From assembly GCF_001861355.1 (NCBI RefSeq), contig NZ_MASN01000030.1, forward strand, positions 372,001 through 436,000: 64,000 nucleotides of DNA, given 5' to 3'. The translations under genes were made by a program, and so were the position numbers. Shown piece after piece: positions 26,357 through 34,396 of the stretch (position 1 is the stretch's first letter; each line of letters opens with the position of its first letter). The stretch is from Natrialba sp. SSL1. Lineage in GTDB: Archaea > Halobacteriota > Halobacteria > Halobacteriales > Natrialbaceae. The notes beneath the pieces are model-generated. The model saw nothing but the letters and a program-made list of their open reading frames with translations, was not told the DNA's origin and did no database searches.

Positions 26357-27385
26357 CTACAGCTCGATATCTAACTCGTGTTCCTCAAGAACCGCCTCGA
26401 GTGCGTCTTCGACCGCCTCGTCGATTTCGGCGTCGTCGTCCGGCCCGATCGGTTCGCGGCCGTCGAACGTCTCGTGGACGATCGAGACGCTGTCTGCGAG
26501 GACATCTAGTCCGTAGCCGCCTTCGAGAACGAACGCGAGCGGTGCATCCAGTTCGCCAGCAAGGGTCCGGACACGATCGGTTAGCAGCGCGTAGGCCTCC
26601 GTCGAGAGCCGAATCCGAGAAATCGGGTCGTGACGGTGTGCATCGAACCCCGCGCTGATGAGGAGGAGGTCCGGATCGAACGACTCGAGCGCGGTCGCGA
26701 TTGGGCCGTCGAACGCGGCGAGGTAGCCCGCGTCGCTCGTGCCCGCAGGCATCGGGATGTTCATCGTCGTCCCTGCACCGTCACCGGAGCCGGTCTCCTC
26801 GACGTCGCCGGTGCCGGGATACAGACCCTGTTCGTGGATCGAGACGAAGAACACGTCGTCACGGTCCTCGAAGATATCCTGTGTTCCGTTGCCGTGGTGG
26901 ACGTCCCAGTCGAAGATCGCGACGCGGTCGACATCGTACTCCTCGTGGTCGAGTGCGTGCTGGGCGGCAATCGCGACGTTGTTCGCGAAACAAAACCCCA
27001 TCGCGTCGTCGGGGACGGCGTGGTGGCCCGGCGGTCGGCCGATCGCAAACGGCGTCTTGCGACCTGAATCACCCGCAAGTGCGGCGTCGACGGCCCAGCA
27101 GGCCTGCCCGGCGCTGGCACAGACCGCATCCCAGGTTGCCTCGACCGCCGTCGTGTCAGGGTCCCAGTTGCCGCCGCCGTCGTCACAGAATTCCTTGACC
27201 GACTCGACGTAATCGCGGTCGTGGACGGCCGCAATGTCGTCGATCGGACAGACGTCTGCCTCGACGTACTCGACGCCGTGTTTCTTCTTCAGGCGCTCTC
27301 GAATGGCACGCAGCCGGTCGGGCGACTCAGGATGGCGCGGACCGGGATCGTGTGCGAGGCAGGCCTCGCTGTAGCCGAATTGCAT
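26357..27385 (-). CDS. histone deacetylase / acetoin utilisation (AcuC-like) family amidohydrolase
   Basis: A 342-residue zinc-dependent deacetylase fold. Motifs: HPESPDRL near the N-terminus, GRPPGHHA (116-123; H121/H122), DWDVHHGNGT (159-168; metal ligands D161 and H163) and SAGFDAHRHDP with the distal aspartate. LEGGYGLD is near the C-terminus. All catalytic positions look intact. It is the last gene of a cluster rpa - histone - deacetylase, six bases after the histone stop. Deacetylation of histone, another protein or a small molecule are all possible. Confidence 0.9.
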   Translation of the reverse strand: MQFGYSEACLAHDPGPRHPESPDRLRAIRERLKKKHGVEYVEADVCPIDDIAAVHDRDYVESVKEFCDDGGGNWDPDTTAVEATWDAVCASAGQACWAVDAALAGDSGRKTPFAIGRPPGHHAVPDDAMGFCFANNVAIAAQHALDHEEYDVDRVAIFDWDVHHGNGTQDIFEDRDDVFFVSIHEQGLYPGTGDVEETGSGDGAGTTMNIPMPAGTSDAGYLAAFDGPIATALESFDPDLLLISAGFDAHRHDPISRIRLSTEAYALLTDRVRTLAGELDAPLAFVLEGGYGLDVLADSVSIVHETFDGREPIGPDDDAEIDEAVEDALEAVLEEHELDIEL

Positions 27386-27391
27386 CTGCTG

Positions 27392-27823
27392 TCACTCGAA
27401 CAGCGAGAAGTACGTCTCGATGTCGTCGTCGATGATCGTGCGCCGATCGGCGTGGTGTGCGAGAATCGCCGCCGCACCTGCGACGTTGTCGGCATAATCC
27501 TCGAGAATGTCCGCGAGCGCGACGCGAGCATCCATCGAGACGCGATACTGGTCGTCGATCTCCAGTCTGGCGATCCGGTCGACCGGCGCGACTGGTAACT
27601 CGAGTTCGTTCTTGTCGACGACGGTTTCGACGCCGAAGTCGGCGGCCATCAGCGTCTTTCGGCCCTCGTCAGTGGCACACTCGGCCGCGTCGATCGCGAG
27701 TTCGCTCCCGTGGTCCTGGATCCGGGCTGCGAGTTCCTGGGACGCATCGGCACTCACCCGAAGCTCGCCCGCGTTCCGGCGGATAATCGTATCCACGGGG
27801 GCGAACGGGAGTTCGACGTTCAT
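27392..27823 (-). CDS. archaeal histone, double histone-fold
   Basis: A 143-residue fusion of two histone folds (about 1-68 and 69-143), the usual haloarchaeal form. Segments FAPVDTIIRRNAGELRVSADA and VAPVDRIARLEIDDQYRVSMDA mark the two starts. The frame is open to 27970, but the ATG at 27823 begins the conserved part (MNVELPF). The protein is acidic and contains only two lysines, so any acetyl-lysine control would involve few sites. It sits between an RPA gene and a deacetylase-family gene in one orientation. Confidence 0.92.
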   Translation of the reverse strand: MNVELPFAPVDTIIRRNAGELRVSADASQELAARIQDHGSELAIDAAECATDEGRKTLMAADFGVETVVDKNELELPVAPVDRIARLEIDDQYRVSMDARVALADILEDYADNVAGAAAILAHHADRRTIIDDDIETYFSLFE

Positions 27824-27887
27824 ACCATCATAGGTGAAGTTAACGCCCTTAACGCTTTTCCTCGCCGCTTGACAGCGCAAGGGCTGC

Positions 27888-29351
27888 TTAGAATACGTCG
27901 TTTGCATCGAGGCGGCCATCCCGAACGACGCCGCGTGCGGTGACTTCCTCACCAAGACCCACGTCGACATCGGTGTCGACGCTCATCGTCGTCTCGCCGT
28001 CGTCGAGAACGACCGGGTTGCCAGCCTGCACGACGACGCCGGTGAACTCGGTTTCATCGCCGCCGTCGCCGGTTCCAGTTGCATCGTCGGCCTCGGTAGC
28101 TGTCGTCGTGGTCGTGGCCGCACCATCGCCATCCTCACTCGCCGCGTCAGCTGTCTCGGCGTCGTCGGACGCATCGCCCGCAAACGCGCCGAGTCCCGCA
28201 TTCTCGTCGTCACCGCCGCTCTCGTCGCCGCCCGTCGTGCGCTCGGAGTCGGACTCGAGTACCGTAATCGTCGACTGCCAGCCTGCGGAAGCTTCGAGAT
28301 CGTCCTGCCAGCCGTCCTGAATCTCGACATCGCCGAGTGCGACTTCATCGCCCGGCCCGATGTCGATATCAGCCTTCTCACCCCAGAGCGCGACGCGGAT
28401 ATCGCCGGTCGCGTCCTGGACGCGGATGTTCCGCACCTGCCCCTCGGAGCCGTCGTCGCGGTCGAACGTCCGTTTCGGGTCCGCCGAGCGGACGACACCG
28501 GCGAGGTCGACCTCCTGTCCGATTTCGATGGACTCGATAGACGTACTCTCCGGGACGTATTCGACCTCGGCGTCGACTTCTTCGACTGCGCCGCGGTTAC
28601 CGACGTGGAGTTCGAGGCTGCCGTCGCGCTCCTTAACGTAGCCGTCGACGACTTCGACGGTCGTCCCCGTCTCGGTCTCGGTCGCGAGGTCTGCCTGTTC
28701 GTCCCACAGCGTTACGCGGACGCGCCCGGTCGAGTCGCCGAGTACGAGGTTCGAAACGCGCCCTTCAGAGCCGTCGTCGCGGTCGAACGTCCGGACGGTC
28801 CCCGTATCCAGAACCAGCCCGACGAGGTTGACGTTCGAGAGCCCAAGCGAGAGACTCTCGACGGTGTGCGTGTCCGACACCTGCACGTCGACCTCGGTGT
28901 CCGGATCCGGTTCGACCTCGTCGACACTGACCTCGACGCCGCTGAAGCCGTCCTTTGGCCGACCCTTGATTCGGAGTACCTGGCCCTCCTCGAGTTCCCC
29001 GAGTGCGGCCTCGGCGTGTTCGTCCCAGAACGCCGCGCGCACGGAGCCGGTTTCGTCGGCGACTTCGACGTTGACGACCTGGCCATCCTCGTCCTCGCCG
29101 TCGCGTTCGAACGTTCGGCGCTCGCCGATCGAGAGCACCTTGGCGACGAACTTCGCCACCTCCATACTGGGTTCGATGTCGGCGATGCCGCCGACCTCGC
29201 TCTCGCCGATTTCGTGGGCGATCAGCATCGCCGCGGTTTCCTCGTCCGCGAGCCCCCCCATCTGCTCGACTTTCTCCTCGACGGCCTCGCGAAACTCTTC
29301 GAGAGAAACGTCGGCCTCGAGATCTTCGTAGACGCCCTCGATATCGCTCAT
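27888..29351 (-). CDS. replication protein A, multi-OB-fold single-stranded DNA-binding protein (Rpa2-like)
   Basis: A 487-residue protein with three clear OB repeats, each ending in a similar 'ERDGEDEDGQVVNVEVADETGSVR'-type strand pair (around 70-150, 165-255, 270-355). A Asp/Ala/Thr-rich linker and a C-terminal OB-like piece follow (about 440-487). The start is the ATG at 29351; the frame opens at 29381. It precedes the histone gene by 64 bases in the same direction. It binds single-stranded DNA in replication and repair, and is distinct from the rpa3-rpap pair at 10405-11969. Confidence 0.88.
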   Translation of the reverse strand: MSDIEGVYEDLEADVSLEEFREAVEEKVEQMGGLADEETAAMLIAHEIGESEVGGIADIEPSMEVAKFVAKVLSIGERRTFERDGEDEDGQVVNVEVADETGSVRAAFWDEHAEAALGELEEGQVLRIKGRPKDGFSGVEVSVDEVEPDPDTEVDVQVSDTHTVESLSLGLSNVNLVGLVLDTGTVRTFDRDDGSEGRVSNLVLGDSTGRVRVTLWDEQADLATETETGTTVEVVDGYVKERDGSLELHVGNRGAVEEVDAEVEYVPESTSIESIEIGQEVDLAGVVRSADPKRTFDRDDGSEGQVRNIRVQDATGDIRVALWGEKADIDIGPGDEVALGDVEIQDGWQDDLEASAGWQSTITVLESDSERTTGGDESGGDDENAGLGAFAGDASDDAETADAASEDGDGAATTTTTATEADDATGTGDGGDETEFTGVVVQAGNPVVLDDGETTMSVDTDVDVGLGEEVTARGVVRDGRLDANDVF

Positions 29352-29381
29352 TCTATGCTCGTGCAGGCGTAGCCCGCGCAT

Positions 29382-29806
29382 AAGCGTTATCCATTCGATG
29401 TGTGCGATGGACGCGCGGAGACTGTTGGCCGCCTCTGCCCATGCTCGACGTGGCGATCACGCCAGATTCGGAAGCCTTGCCAGACATCTCGGACGGATCA
29501 CCCGCCTCGAGTGTCCGACGCGCGCCGGACGCAACTCGAGTGCAACTCGTCTCGATTCCCTTCATCATCGTGCGTACCGCATGATGGGCCTGTCATCCTA
29601 TTTGAATGTGCGCAGGTCGTCGATCAGGGTCGGTACTCGAGTACGGGCGTTCGTGCTACCGCCAGCACGATTTGCGGTGGGATAAGGGAGAGTGGGACGC
29701 CGAACGGTGTCGTGGGAGAGTTAGACAGGCACAATCGGCCGAAACGGGCCCGTTCACCGGTTGCTTTCGAAAGGGCTTTAATGTCCACGCGGCTACGAAG
29801 AGATGA
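29382..29806. other. 425-base gap without a supported gene
   Basis: Several short frames occur on both strands but none has a start with a leader, a recognisable domain or consistent acidic codon use. The last 30 bases carry the tRNA-Arg promoter, with TATA-like ctttaatg at 29776-29783. Confidence 0.5.
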
Positions 29807-29879
29807 GTCCTGATAGGGTAGTGGACTATCCTCTTGGCTTGCGGAGCCAGGGACCGGAGTTCAAATCTCCGTCAGGACG
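29807..29879 (+). tRNA. tRNA-Arg (GCG)
   Basis: Cloverleaf on the plus strand: acceptor GTCCTGA/TCAGGAC, anticodon loop TTGCGGA (anticodon GCG, reading CGC/CGU), T arm CGGAGTTCAAATCTCCG, discriminator G at 29879, no encoded CCA. Box A-like ctttaatg is centred about 27 bases upstream. The tRNA is followed by two truncated 3' copies (29969, 30122). Confidence 0.93.
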
Positions 29880-30132
29880 CTCACTTATCACGGACGCTTC
29901 GTATTGCTCAGCGCCCGCTTTTGCGTTCGGTCCTGACGTGCCCAACGCTCGCTACCGCTCGCGTTGGACTCCGTCAGGACGCTTTTCCGAACACAACAAC
30001 GACGAGCGGAGCGAGTCGTCCGTGTTCGGGAAACGGACCCGGAGAATTTGAGCAGACGAGTTGCAGCCCGAAACGGCGCTTTGCGCCGCACGCTCGGAAC
30101 ACCTTAGCGAGTTTGAAGGTCTGTCAGGACGC
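29880..30132 (+). repeat. tRNA-Arg trailer with two truncated 3' copies and hairpins
   Basis: ctccgtcaggacgct at 29867-29881 (tRNA end) recurs exactly at 29969-29983; gtcaggacgc recurs at 30123-30132. The first spacer holds an inverted repeat CCAACGC...GCGTTGG ending right before the first copy. The second holds nested inverted repeats CGAACAC...GTGTTCG and GACGA...TCGTC. A cttttcc run follows the first copy. No gene is supported from 29880 to 30417. Confidence 0.7.
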
Positions 30133-30380
30133 ATGCGCATAGGGCTATGACATCGTGTTCAGCCGCCGGTTTGCGTTTGAGTTGGGGATGTTCAGTGTTT
30201 GCGACTGCCCATGTTAGATACCAACAACTCGCCGCTTCCGACACCAACGGGGAGGTAATACCGGCGGTGAGCCGATACCAGCTGGTGCGAGAAGGGGTAC
30301 ATATAGTCTGTTCCCAGACGGTGCTGTTTCCAATAGTCATTTCCTAAACTGAGGAAACACAGTCTGGATTTAGATAGCTT

Positions 30381-30390
30381 TTTATGAGAC
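30381..30390 (+). promoter_or_regulatory. TATA-like promoter element of the HalOD1 gene
   Basis: tttatgagac, within the A/T-rich tract 30363-30390, lies about 28-37 bases before the ATG at 30418, the usual spacing for a haloarchaeal transcript with a very short leader. Confidence 0.45.
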
Positions 30391-30417
30391 GGTGTGGCCC
30401 ATCTTCCAAGAAGTGGG

Positions 30418-30720
30418 ATGGATTCGAAAGTACACCATCGGACGAACTCGACTGCGGGATCAACAGCAATGGCACAGTACGATTACGACACCGACCACAC
30501 CGCGTCGCTCGCGGTGATTGAAGCCGTGTCGACAGCTACCGACTGTGACCCGACCGAGCTGCCACCGCTGTACGATACTATCGATCCGGATGCACTCGAC
30601 GCACTCTTTTCGGACCAGACTGCAACCGATGTCCGCCCAGAAATCTCATTTACGTACGATCAGTACGAAGTAACGATTAGCCGGACCGAGGTTCAGCTCT
30701 CCGTCGAGGTCATCCAGTAA
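30418..30720 (+). CDS. HalOD1 output-domain protein
   Basis: A 100-residue protein. The C-terminal 75 residues match the small HalOD1 output domain: SLAVIEAVSTATDCDPTELPPLYDTIDPDALDALF, then a beta hairpin ending in VEVIQ. HalOD1 domains are attached to haloarchaeal response-regulator and signalling proteins or occur alone, as here. The start at 30418 is chosen from promoter spacing; ATGs at 30394 and 30469 are alternatives. Target unknown. Confidence 0.8.
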   Translation: MDSKVHHRTNSTAGSTAMAQYDYDTDHTASLAVIEAVSTATDCDPTELPPLYDTIDPDALDALFSDQTATDVRPEISFTYDQYEVTISRTEVQLSVEVIQ

Positions 30721-30833
30721 GGCCGACGCGCCGCGTTTTTTCCAACTCGAGTCGTCACCAGATCGCAGACGTGAGCGGCAGCCGTGTCGACGCCAGTTGC
30801 ATGGGACAGTCCTGATGCTCAGCGTGAAAAATT

Positions 30834-31393
30834 GGTGAGAGGAGTAAGCCCCCTTCTGTTCATCCCGGCATTCGGCTGAGCGTCCACGCCGTCACGGCAA
30901 AGCCGTGGGCGTTCGGGCTACCACGGCGTGGACTTGCACCGGTGAGGGTTCGCCGTTCCATCGATCCTCGGCCGTCTCTGTGTGATCGATCGTGACGAGC
31001 ACGATCCACGGTTTCGAACCGTGAACGCGGACCACACACCGCTCGGCGGCTCGCGCGCCAGAGGCGCTTTGAGTCGCCTTCCCTCTGCGGGTTGACTCCC
31101 CTTCCTCTCGGTCGGGTTCGCACGCATCATCGGTCGGGCCGAGACGTGTCGTTTCTGTTCCAGAGCCAGCGGTCTCCCGCTCCGGACTTGCGTCCGGTCA
31201 CCTGCCCGAACAGGTGGGGGGACTTTCCTCGCGAGCGTTGCGCGACTCGGGGAGTCGGGCAACGTTAAGAGCGTTGGGCAACCCGGAGGGGTGGCCAACG
31301 GTAAGAGCGCGGGCTACCCCGAGGGGGTAGTCCGCGTTGTACAGCCATCCCGTTGCCAGGATCGCCGCCGCGGCAGCCAGGCTCTCTCTCCAT
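30834..31393 (-). ncRNA. rnpB: RNase P RNA (archaeal type A)
   Basis: Catalytic RNA of tRNA 5' maturation. CR-I GAGGAAAGTCCCCCC is at 31216-31230 and CR-V ACAGAAGGGGGCTTAC at 30844-30859, the two strands of P4; an AACAGAAAC (CR-IV-like) lies between. The ends pair imperfectly as P1 (GGAGAGAGAG at 31382-31391 with CTCCTCTCACC at 30834-30844), which sets the approximate limits. At about 560 nt it is longer than the roughly 400-440 nt I expect for haloarchaea; three tandem hairpins at 31237-31335 explain part of the excess. End positions are approximate. Confidence 0.92.
31237..31335 (-). repeat. three tandem 27-nt hairpins with exact 36-nt period inside RNase P RNA
   Basis: Hairpins at 31237-31263, 31273-31299 and 31309-31335, separated by nine-base linkers GCTCTTAAC and GCTCTTACC (RNA sense). 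Each has a 5-bp outer and 5-bp inner stem with a 3-base loop. Stem sequences differ but pairing is mostly kept (for example GTTGC/GCAAC, GTTGG/CCAAC, GCGG/CCGC), which is covariation. The block lies just 5' of CR-I, where the P3 element is expected. Confidence 0.8.
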
Positions 31394-31550
31394 CATTTCT
31401 AGGTGCTAGTAGCGAATAAGTCCCTCGGTCGAAGCCACGGCCGACTGTCGATAGCCACAAAACGTGTCACTACCGGAACGCTACCACCCGGTGGTTTGAC
31501 TTTCGAAACGAATGGAAGCGTTTTAGGACGGCTGTCTCATGTACACGTGT

Positions 31551-32150
31551 ATGTCCCAGGGACAGGGCGTCAACCTTTCCTACGAAGACGGTGCGCGAGC
31601 GGTCGAACTCGCGCGTGAAGCCGTCGAATCCTACGTCGAACACGGTCAACGAGAACAACCAGGGAGCATGCGCGAGAGCTTCTACGAGCGAACCGGTGCG
31701 TTCGTTCGACTCGAGTCCACCCGCGGTCGCGGCAGCCTACGCGGCTGCGCCGGCGGCTACCGTTCGGGTGAACAGCTCGGTCACGTCATCGTCGACGCGG
31801 CGATCGAGGCCGCCAGCGAGGACTCCTGTGGCTCCGAGATAAGCCCCTCCGAGTTGCCAAATCTCACGGTCTCTGTCTGTGCGGTCAAAAACGTCGTCCT
31901 CACCGACGATCCACTCACGGATATCGAACTCGGCACACACGGTGTCGCCATCGACGGCGGTGAGGGTGGCTGGCTCTACCCGACAGTACCCGTCGAAAAC
32001 GGCTGGAGCGAACGCGAGTACCTCGATCGGACCTGCCGCAAGGCCAAACTCGCACCGACTGCCTGGCAGGACGACGACGTCGTCGTCACGCTGTTTGAAG
32101 GGCAAGTCTTCCGCGAGCGCGAAGCTGACGGGAGTATCGAAGAACTGTAG
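31551..32150 (+). CDS. AMMECR1-domain protein (TIGR00296 type)
   Basis: A 199-residue protein with the AMMECR1 core: GAFVRLESTRGRGSLRGCAGGYR (the LRGC motif) and ELGTHGVAIDGGEGGWLYPTVPVENGW. C-terminal RKAKLAPTAWQDDDVVVTLFEGQVF is also family-typical. The start ATG at 31551 is preferred over 31539. Distributed in archaea and eukaryotes; molecular function unsettled, possibly linked to MEMO-type redox or methylation chemistry. Single gene. Confidence 0.92.
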   Translation: MSQGQGVNLSYEDGARAVELAREAVESYVEHGQREQPGSMRESFYERTGAFVRLESTRGRGSLRGCAGGYRSGEQLGHVIVDAAIEAASEDSCGSEISPSELPNLTVSVCAVKNVVLTDDPLTDIELGTHGVAIDGGEGGWLYPTVPVENGWSEREYLDRTCRKAKLAPTAWQDDDVVVTLFEGQVFREREADGSIEEL

Positions 32151-32311
32151 CAAGGCCAACACCAACAACACTGTCGCGTCCTTCCGTTGGTAACAGCCAG
32201 GTTGGATTCTACCACTAGCCGGTAGCAAGGAGTTTGGAGTACACAGTAGTGGTCGCTAGTACCCCGTGTAGCCAGAACAACTAATCTCCCACCGACTCGA
32301 GAACGGTACCA

Positions 32312-32887
32312 ATGGCGGGCCAACCGCAACTGCTCCCCGAGTTGGTCGGAACGGCGGTCGCTGTCGGATACTGCCTCTGGGTGTACGGGATTATTGCCGG
32401 CTACCTTCCCGTCTGGTCGACCGGTATCCTCGGAATCGCAGCGATCCCGATCGTACTGTGGCGGGCGGACTGTCGCGGCGTCTCCGAATCGACAGTCTAT
32501 GCAGTGACCAGAGGTGTCGTCGTCACACTTCCGGGACTGATACTGCTGCTCCTGCTCTCGGGCTTCGGACGTCTACTCCGGTCGAGTTTTCGCGTGTTCA
32601 GGGCGGAGCCACTCGCTCGGATGCATTCGGAGGAACAGGTCGATCCGTCGCTCTCGATGATGCCGGTTGCTGACGTAACTGTCCCCTACAGTCTCCTCTT
32701 TGGCGAGTACTTCACCGGCGAGTCGACGATCGCCGAGGAAGCCTTCGCGTTCGTCGTCTTCGATCCATACCTGTTGCTGATCGCAATGGAAACGACGGTG
32801 CTGTTCGTGCTCGGCTGTGGTATCAGCGGCCTCTTGTATGGATGGCGGCGACGACCCGTCTCAGAACCCGAGTCGGCTACCAGCTAA
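32312..32887 (+). CDS. four-helix hypothetical membrane protein
   Basis: A 191-residue protein with hydrophobic segments at about 11-32, 34-50, 66-86 and 154-176, and a hydrophilic loop (about 90-150) that contains an ARMHSEEQVDPS stretch. No recognised domain. The start ATG at 32312 is isolated from the previous gene by 160 bases. Convergent with the gene at 32951. Haloarchaea-restricted in appearance; function unknown. Confidence 0.65.
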   Translation: MAGQPQLLPELVGTAVAVGYCLWVYGIIAGYLPVWSTGILGIAAIPIVLWRADCRGVSESTVYAVTRGVVVTLPGLILLLLLSGFGRLLRSSFRVFRAEPLARMHSEEQVDPSLSMMPVADVTVPYSLLFGEYFTGESTIAEEAFAFVVFDPYLLLIAMETTVLFVLGCGISGLLYGWRRRPVSEPESATS

Positions 32888-32950
32888 CTCGCGTGGAAAC
32901 AGCGGATACGCCTCGAAAAACGAAAAACCACGAAAACCACGACGAATCAG

Positions 32951-34156
32951 TTACGCTGCATCAGTTGCGTCAGTCGCCGCAGTCTCCGCAGTCGTGTCGG
33001 CTGTCGACTCGTCGTACTCGAGTGCGGCGGTGTCCGAGTCGACGACGGAGAACTGGTACTCGGCTGCGGCGTCCTCGACGGCAGCGACGAGTTCCTCGAA
33101 GTCTTCCTCGACGTTCTCCTCGCCGTACATCGGCGTACACGTTGCGCTGACGGTTACTGAGAGGATCGCAGCTGTCTCAGTGGTCGACGAACTTGGGTCA
33201 ATTCGTGGTGACTCGAAGGCGTCCTGAACGTCGTCATCGTACGTGTTGACGGTCGTCGAATAGATCGTCCCTTCCTCGACGCAGTAGAGTTTGGCCCACT
33301 CTCGCGTTCGGGTCGCGTAGTCGTAGGCGACGATGGTCGTGCCGACGAGGAAGAAGACGCCACCGAACGCGCTCACGGCGGCACCGCCGGCGTCGATGCC
33401 GACGAGTGTGATGCCGAGCAACGAGATGAAGACGCCGAGAGTAGCGACGGTGAGGATCTGTTCGAGGTATTCGTCGTCGACTTCGGGTGCGAGTGACCGG
33501 GAGTGTTCGATTGGACGGGTCGTGGCCTCGAATCCACCACTCGCGTGGAAGACGTCATCGGCAACGGCCGACGCTCTCCCGGCCGCAGTCGGAGACGTGG
33601 ATGTCGGAATTCGATAGCCGAGGTCTTCTGCCTGCTGTCGGAGTGCGATGTGGAACGAGTGGGCAGCGAAGTTGTCCGGTGCCCGGACGGCGATCGTCTC
33701 CGTATGGTCGGCAATGATTCCGTAAGAGGAGCGCCACGTAATCGCGACGACGATCGCCCCGATGATCATCGCAGCGACCCAGAGCGCAACGAGACCGAAC
33801 TCCTGCAATCCAAGCGCGACAATGAACAGGATGACCGCAGAAACGGTCAGTGCGAGTCCGTAGGAGTTGCGGAGGGTGTGCCGGCCCAGTCGGGACCAGT
33901 CAGTTTCGGCGACGATATCCTGGCGTTCCTGGCTGATTCCGTTATCGATGTCGAGGAACGGAACGCTCCCACCGCTGGTGAGACGCGGGAGGAGTACGAG
34001 TACAGCGCCGGCAAAGACCAGCAACCACCAGAAACTGACAACTGATCCAAGGGCTGTCAGCGGTTCACCCGGGCCAGTCAGCCCGGCAGTGTCGATTACG
34101 AGTAACAGTACCCCAAGCCCAAACAGGAGTTTTCCATTCCTGGCAGTAGATGCCAT
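32951..34156 (-). CDS. hypothetical membrane protein with acidic Thr/Ala-rich tail
   Basis: A 401-residue protein. Hydrophobic pairs at about 8-26/40-57 and 98-117/119-140 frame a soluble loop, and a third pair lies at about 232-250/260-280. The last 120 residues form a soluble domain ending in a DTTAETAATDATDAA run. An A/T-rich promoter with tataaatatt lies just upstream of the ATG (about 34178-34190). Function unknown. Confidence 0.65.
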   Translation of the reverse strand: MASTARNGKLLFGLGVLLLVIDTAGLTGPGEPLTALGSVVSFWWLLVFAGAVLVLLPRLTSGGSVPFLDIDNGISQERQDIVAETDWSRLGRHTLRNSYGLALTVSAVILFIVALGLQEFGLVALWVAAMIIGAIVVAITWRSSYGIIADHTETIAVRAPDNFAAHSFHIALRQQAEDLGYRIPTSTSPTAAGRASAVADDVFHASGGFEATTRPIEHSRSLAPEVDDEYLEQILTVATLGVFISLLGITLVGIDAGGAAVSAFGGVFFLVGTTIVAYDYATRTREWAKLYCVEEGTIYSTTVNTYDDDVQDAFESPRIDPSSSTTETAAILSVTVSATCTPMYGEENVEEDFEELVAAVEDAAAEYQFSVVDSDTAALEYDESTADTTAETAATDATDAA

Positions 34157-34396
34157 ACCACGAAAAGGATAGTTCGAATATATAAATATTCCTTACTATA
34201 TGTTTCGAATATGTTACCGATGCATCAGGGTGTGAGAGAATTAATAGATGCCGAGCGGCGGTAAATACAGCGTCTCCTCAGTAGAACTATCGGATCGGTA
34301 TTACCATCAGAATGAGGATACCTACACGAATAAGTCAGGAAACACCAGTTCGGAGACGAGGTCCGCTGTCGGAATCAAAAGACAGTAACGGCGCAA

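Noticed and set aside
30860-31298. Protein frames within the RNase P RNA gene
   Set aside because: Conserved RNase P motifs and stems explain the sequence; frames are incidental.
31403-31618. Short frames upstream of and over the AMMECR1 start
   Set aside because: No leader or domain; the region is the promoter side of the AMMECR1 gene.
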